Source: Cymbomonas tetramitiformis
Lineage: Eukaryota; Chlorophyta; Pyramimonadophyceae; Pyramimonadales; Pyramimonadaceae
DNA length: 64,000 nt
Assembly (NCBI GenBank): GCA_001247695.2
Contig: LGRX02034540.1
Span: 1 to 64,000, forward strand
Reading direction: 5' to 3'
Of this stretch, positions 60,390 through 64,000 are shown one piece after another. The notes beneath the pieces were generated by a model. That model saw only the letters and a program-made list of their open reading frames with translations. It made no database searches and was not told where the DNA came from. Within the stretch, counting starts at the first letter, position 1; each line of letters begins with the position of its first letter. A program made the position numbers and the translations under genes.

Positions 60390-61046
60390 ATGGAATCAGA
60401 TCTCAGAAAACAGTTCCATCTCAGATTCCTTACGGAAAATGAAAGGAATAACCTGTCGTGGGCACAAACCACACAGGTTCTGCTCGATTTGAATTATGTA
60501 GTTCATTCGAAGCAGACAGAGACCCTACATTATAGGGGTCAGAAGGAACAGTCAGGAGGTCCAGCCAAAAAGGAAAAGGATAAAGGTCGTGGCAACAAGC
60601 CATATGACCGTGGCAATCAGAATCAGGCCAACCAGAATTCCAAGAAAAATAAAGGGAAAGGCAAAGGAAAAGGCAAGGGAAAAGGAAAAGGATCAGCATC
60701 ATCATCATCTTCTTCTTCCCAGTCTTGTGAACGTTGTGGTCGTTCAGGTCACATCAAAAAGGATTGTTTTTCCACACAGACAGCAGATGGGAAACCCATA
60801 AAAGGCAATCCTCCAGCTCAGAATCCATGGAATCAGAGAAGAGGACAGCAGCAACAGAATAATCAGGGTGGCAAAAGTGAGTCTAACAAGCTCCTAAAAA
60901 CAGTCAACACCCTGGTTAAGGAGCTTCAGAATCAGCAGAGCATTAATGCAGCAGCTCCAGCTCCAGCTCCAGCTTCAGCTCCAGCTCCTCAGGGAAACTC
61001 TCCCGGTACTGCACAGGTGCCAGTGATGAGGGCACCCCGGGGATAG
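60390..61046 (+). CDS. Ty3/gypsy Gag, nucleocapsid part
   Basis: 218 residues continuing Gag in another frame after a frameshift near 60370. MESDLRKQFHLRF begins the end of the capsid region. A Lys/Gly-rich run (KGKGKGKGKG) and a Ser run precede a canonical CX2CX4HX4C zinc knuckle CERCGRSGHIKKDC, followed by Gln/Asn- and Pro/Ala-rich sequence. Function: packaging of element RNA. Confidence 0.75.
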   Translation: MESDLRKQFHLRFLTENERNNLSWAQTTQVLLDLNYVVHSKQTETLHYRGQKEQSGGPAKKEKDKGRGNKPYDRGNQNQANQNSKKNKGKGKGKGKGKGKGSASSSSSSSQSCERCGRSGHIKKDCFSTQTADGKPIKGNPPAQNPWNQRRGQQQQNNQGGKSESNKLLKTVNTLVKELQNQQSINAAAPAPAPASAPAPQGNSPGTAQVPVMRAPRG

Positions 61047-61135
61047 ATCAGCCTGAACATGCCACTGAAGCAAGTGGCCGGGTTGAAAGTATCTCGGAAG
61101 AAGTCCTTTCCAAGCTGACACTACAGTTCCAGCAG

Positions 61136-62413
61136 ATGGATACTCCCTCAGATCACATCGCACAGATGCAATCACAGACAGCACAGCTGAAATCACAGAA
61201 GAAGCTGTTGTTGTATAAGGGGTACGTATATGGACAGAGTACTAATATTTTGATAGACCCTGGAGCCAAATCATCATTCATCGACAGACAATTTGCTTCT
61301 CAGCTGGGTATCTCACCATCAGAAACATCATCATTCTCAGCGGGGTTGGCTGGAGGAAGCCAATTACCCTGTACATCATATATTCCCAATGCTACATTTA
61401 CGTTGGGTAAGTATAAGGATTCAGAGGATCTATACGTTATTGATATGACACCCTTCACAGTCATCCTGGGACAGGATTGGTTGGAGAGGAGGAACCCACA
61501 TATTGACTTTCAGTCTAAGAACATGACGATCACCAAGACACGCTCATCAGGTTCCAGTGTTCGCACAGTTCTATCCAGAGTTGAAGAGACTCCAGAATCA
61601 GACGGCCTTCCTGAAATGGAATTGGTCAGTGCCACCACGATGAGAAAGCACCTGCGACGTATACGATCCAGTGGGTCGGCTGAAGAAGCCGTAGCTTATC
61701 TTTTTTTTCTCTCAGAGGTCGATGGTGAACTGGTCATGACAGCAACTGACTCAGACACTACCATGGAAGACCCAGAGGTCACAGGAGAACGCGATCGCGT
61801 CAGAGAAGACTTTTCAGATATTTTCCAGGAGGATCTTCCAGCTGGCCATAGGCCAGAACGGTTTGAAGGTGGATATCATCGCATCAACATTGAACCTGGG
61901 CATAAGCCTCCATCACAGCCAGTTCGAACTATTCCAGTGCCTATGATGGAGGAGCTCAAACGGCAGATCATCAAATATGTCGAGTTGGGTATTCTTCGTC
62001 CATCATCATCACCATATGGGTGCCCAATCATTTTCGCTCCTAAGCCAGGGGGGAAGTGGAGGATGTGCTGTGATTATCGAGCCCTTAATGACATCACCAT
62101 AAAGGACACGTATCCATTGCCACCTCATGATACCCTTCTTGAACAGCTTAAGGGGGCACGCTGGTTCAGCAGATTCGATTTCAACCGGTTTTTCCATCAG
62201 ATCCCCATTCATCCAGACGACATCCATAAGACAGCAATACGAACTAGATATGGTTCATATGAGTGGACAGTGATGCCCTTTGGGCTAACTAACGCTCCTG
62301 CGACCGCTCTGCGTGTTGGAAACCGAGCATTCTTTGAATTTATTGATCAGTTCTTAGTCATTTTCATGGATGACACCATAGTGTACAGTCCAGATTTTTC
62401 ACGGAGAGACTGA
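61136..62413 (+). CDS. Ty3/gypsy aspartic protease and reverse transcriptase (truncated)
   Basis: 425 residues. The protease has LIDPGAKSSFID with the catalytic Asp at 41, but Pro replaces the usual Ser/Thr after it; VILGQDWL follows, as in the family. The RT has the LPAGHRPERFEG and EELKRQIIKYVELGILRPSSSPY fingers, FDFNRFFHQI palm, MPFGLTNAPAT, and FMDD at 410-413. It ends 12 residues later at SPDFSRRD with a stop, where downstream sequence changes character, so thumb, RNase H and integrase are lost. Confidence 0.85.
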   Translation: MDTPSDHIAQMQSQTAQLKSQKKLLLYKGYVYGQSTNILIDPGAKSSFIDRQFASQLGISPSETSSFSAGLAGGSQLPCTSYIPNATFTLGKYKDSEDLYVIDMTPFTVILGQDWLERRNPHIDFQSKNMTITKTRSSGSSVRTVLSRVEETPESDGLPEMELVSATTMRKHLRRIRSSGSAEEAVAYLFFLSEVDGELVMTATDSDTTMEDPEVTGERDRVREDFSDIFQEDLPAGHRPERFEGGYHRINIEPGHKPPSQPVRTIPVPMMEELKRQIIKYVELGILRPSSSPYGCPIIFAPKPGGKWRMCCDYRALNDITIKDTYPLPPHDTLLEQLKGARWFSRFDFNRFFHQIPIHPDDIHKTAIRTRYGSYEWTVMPFGLTNAPATALRVGNRAFFEFIDQFLVIFMDDTIVYSPDFSRRD

Positions 62414-63771
62414 CTTACCCCCCTCTCCTCCACTCTAAGGTGGGGGGGCTGTCTCTTGCTGTCCCCCTTCGGAAAGTAGTGTCACACGCAGCATCAGTCT
62501 CGGTAGCTCGGAACACACAGATGCATAAAACCCCTAAGTCTTTTATGTGATTATCTTAGTATTCCGAAAGCGAGTGTTCACCGACTGCACGTTCTATGAG
62601 AGAGATATATCTGACTATATATATATATATATATCCCCCACCAGCCAGAGAATCTCACTTCACTGGGCCATGGGTCATCACTTCTTTTGGTGGTATTTTT
62701 TGGTGCTCTTAATTTCCGTCTCTGCCGAAACGTACCGGTCACCAGAGATTCGTCATCTTATCGACTACCACGTCTTCACGGACTTCACCACGTCGTGATT
62801 TTTTCTCGCGACTAATCATTTTGACAACGGATTCGTTTCCTCATCAACGACCACTTTACAATTAACAACAGATTCGCGTCCTTATTCACGACCATGTCAC
62901 AACACCTCTTCTACGAAACCACGCGCAGTCAGCTGTGCTTTTCGTACGACCAACTGGCTGGCCGTACGCCGTTTTTGACCTTACCTCCGCTTTCTCCGTT
63001 AAATTTGACCCCAATTGCACTTTTGCATCACTCGATTTGGTTAATTTTACGGAAAGTTACGTCGACACCAAGAACCCAAACGCACTCTCGACATTCTGGC
63101 CAGCAGCACCGCTCCTGGCGGGAAGACCGTTTGCCGCACGACGTTTTTGACTTCACCGACGTTTTCCCCGCAAGAATCTACCTCAATTTCACCAAACACA
63201 AGTGCCGAGGATACGGGGTCCCGAGGACCCGAGTTTGCCAAAACAATATGTGTAAAAATTTCGTCACCACGCACTATGAGGGACCCATGAATACAACGAG
63301 GTGAAACTCCTAGTATTTAGAGTCCGTGTTTACGAGGTAATTTAGTTAACGGCACGCGGTTGCTCTTATTTGCTCCGTATTTTACTCTCTGTCTACGATA
63401 CGCGCACCGCATACAGGTTTCTAACTTTCTATGTAAATACAGGATTCTAAGTGGGCCGTTTAACAACATACTTATACTTTACAGATTTGTCCAGTTGGCA
63501 ATTTTTGCACCTCAATACTAACGCAGCAAAGCTACACCTTCTCGACTCGCGCAAACCTTTCCGTAGGCTATTCTTACACCTCAATACTAGCACGGTGGAA
63601 CCGCCCCTTCTCGACTCGCGTAAGACCTTCCTTTCGGGCTTCTGTAATTATCAGTCTACATCTTCATCTTTCGGCCATTGTCACACTTGTGCCGCGGCAA
63701 AAACTACACTCTGCAGCTCTTCATCCTTTGGGACCTTCCCGCTTACACAATGACAAATATCTTTGGAGGGC
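62414..63771. other. No gene supported; repeat fragments
   Basis: A 20-bp (at)n run lies at 62614-62633. At 62950-63180 two stretches resemble the 319-bp repeat of 51.4-52.0 kb (cgtttgccgcacgacgtttttgac). At 63510-63620 ttacacctcaatact...cttctcgactcgcg is duplicated about 60 bp apart. Confidence 0.5.
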
Positions 63772-64000
63772 CTAAGGAATCTCATACTTGAAAAGAACAA
63801 AGTCTTCATCTCCCTCAATCATCTTCCGCAGGGCGCAACTGAGATGGAAAACCGCCGAGAAATAGTTGGTCTGCTTCTGTTCGTAGCCTAGGAAGCAGCG
63901 GCCCTTGCGTAGGGCCGCAATCCCCCCACTGCCCGAGCCCATGAAAGGGTCCATCACCACCTGACCCGCGGAGGAAGTGTACCTCTCCACCAGATACTCC
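63772..64000 (-). CDS. DNA methylase of N6/N4 type, C-terminal end (partial)
   Basis: Only the last 75 residues or so are in the window; the gene continues beyond 64000. VVMDPFMGSGSGGIAALRKG is motif I (FxGxG, S-adenosylmethionine binding) in the C-terminal position typical of the beta class of N6-adenine/N4-cytosine methylases. It is followed by GRCFLGYEQ (acidic residue binding the cofactor ribose). It ends at a stop, 63772. The DPPY-type motif would lie outside. Host or mobile origin cannot be decided, though other mobile-element methyltransferases in the window make a transposon origin likely. Confidence 0.7.
   Translation of the reverse strand, partial: EYLVERYTSSAGQVVMDPFMGSGSGGIAALRKGRCFLGYEQKQTNYFSAVFHLSCALRKMIEGDEDFVLFKYEIP

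Larger units (their letters stand above)
59315..62413 (+). mobile_element. Truncated Ty3/gypsy retrotransposon (gag, protease, RT)
   Basis: Plus-strand Gag, CCHC knuckle, aspartic protease and RT in the usual order. It breaks off just after the RT catalytic motif. RNase H, integrase and the 3' LTR are absent. The 5' boundary is not defined; tgtaacaccctaaag at 59255 may belong to a 5' LTR. Confidence 0.75.

Noticed and set aside
1..64000. Bacterial or phage origin because of DNA methyltransferases
   Set aside because: Introns, LTR retrotransposons, chromodomain, LRR exon arrays and microsatellites throughout exclude a prokaryotic contig.

Overview
The window looks like nuclear DNA of a eukaryote with a large, transposon-rich genome, most likely an alga or other protist. 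I cannot name the lineage. The evidence is GT-AG introns inside coding sequence, micro- and minisatellites throughout, nested LTR retrotransposons, DIRS-type, TNP2-type, MULE-like and piggyBac-like elements, and few intact host genes. I see no rRNA, no convincing tRNA, no CRISPR array and no bacterial-style operon.

Layout. 1-2.4 kb: degenerate minisatellites. 3.1-6.7 kb: two related gag-only elements, head to head, sharing a palindromic terminal-repeat core. 6.9-8.8 kb: a truncated DIRS retrotransposon (end of RT, RNase H, Dam-like domain, start of a tyrosine recombinase). 8.8-16.1 kb: a minus-strand Ty3/gypsy chromovirus that has lost its 5' half but keeps RNase H, a Dam-like domain, integrase, a chromodomain and a cytosine-5 DNA methyltransferase. 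A complete 3281-bp gag-only LTR element (10376-13656, LTRs of equal length that read the same, 5-bp target duplication) sits inside its integrase. 16.1-22.2 kb: two TNP2-type DNA transposon remnants; one lies downstream of an apparent 2-oxoglutarate/Fe(II) dioxygenase and a Cys-rich ORF.

22.5-36.1 kb: a 1.25-1.3 kb dispersed duplication (22.8 and 34.8 kb) flanks a minus-strand F-box-like/LRR gene (27.95-30.6 kb) whose 29-residue LRRs are encoded one per exon in a 223-bp tandem array. 37.1-41.2 kb: a plus-strand J-domain gene with three recognisable exons; the intron between two of them splits HP from D of the HPD motif, and the first intron is about 3.4 kb and full of minisatellites. 45.9-46.5 kb: a 600-bp TTAA-flanked MITE. 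47.8-49.8 kb: a 2-kb element with 143-bp terminal inverted repeats and an 8-bp target duplication, carrying a zinc-binding ORF and an apparently captured two-exon gene, inserted in another coding sequence. 51.4-53.5 kb: 319-bp tandem copies and a 178-bp satellite, next to a second MULE-like transposase remnant (53.5-55.0 kb). 55.4-56.5 kb: a relic of the same gag family as the nested element. 59.3-62.4 kb: a truncated Ty3/gypsy element (gag, protease, RT). The right edge cuts into a DNA methylase of the N6/N4 type.

A recurring theme is DNA-modification enzymes carried by or near mobile elements: Dam-like domains in two unrelated retroelement classes, a C5 methyltransferase fused to an integrase chromodomain, a dioxygenase beside a TNP2 transposase, and an N6/N4-type methylase at the edge. 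Most mobile-element genes here are frameshifted, truncated or interrupted.
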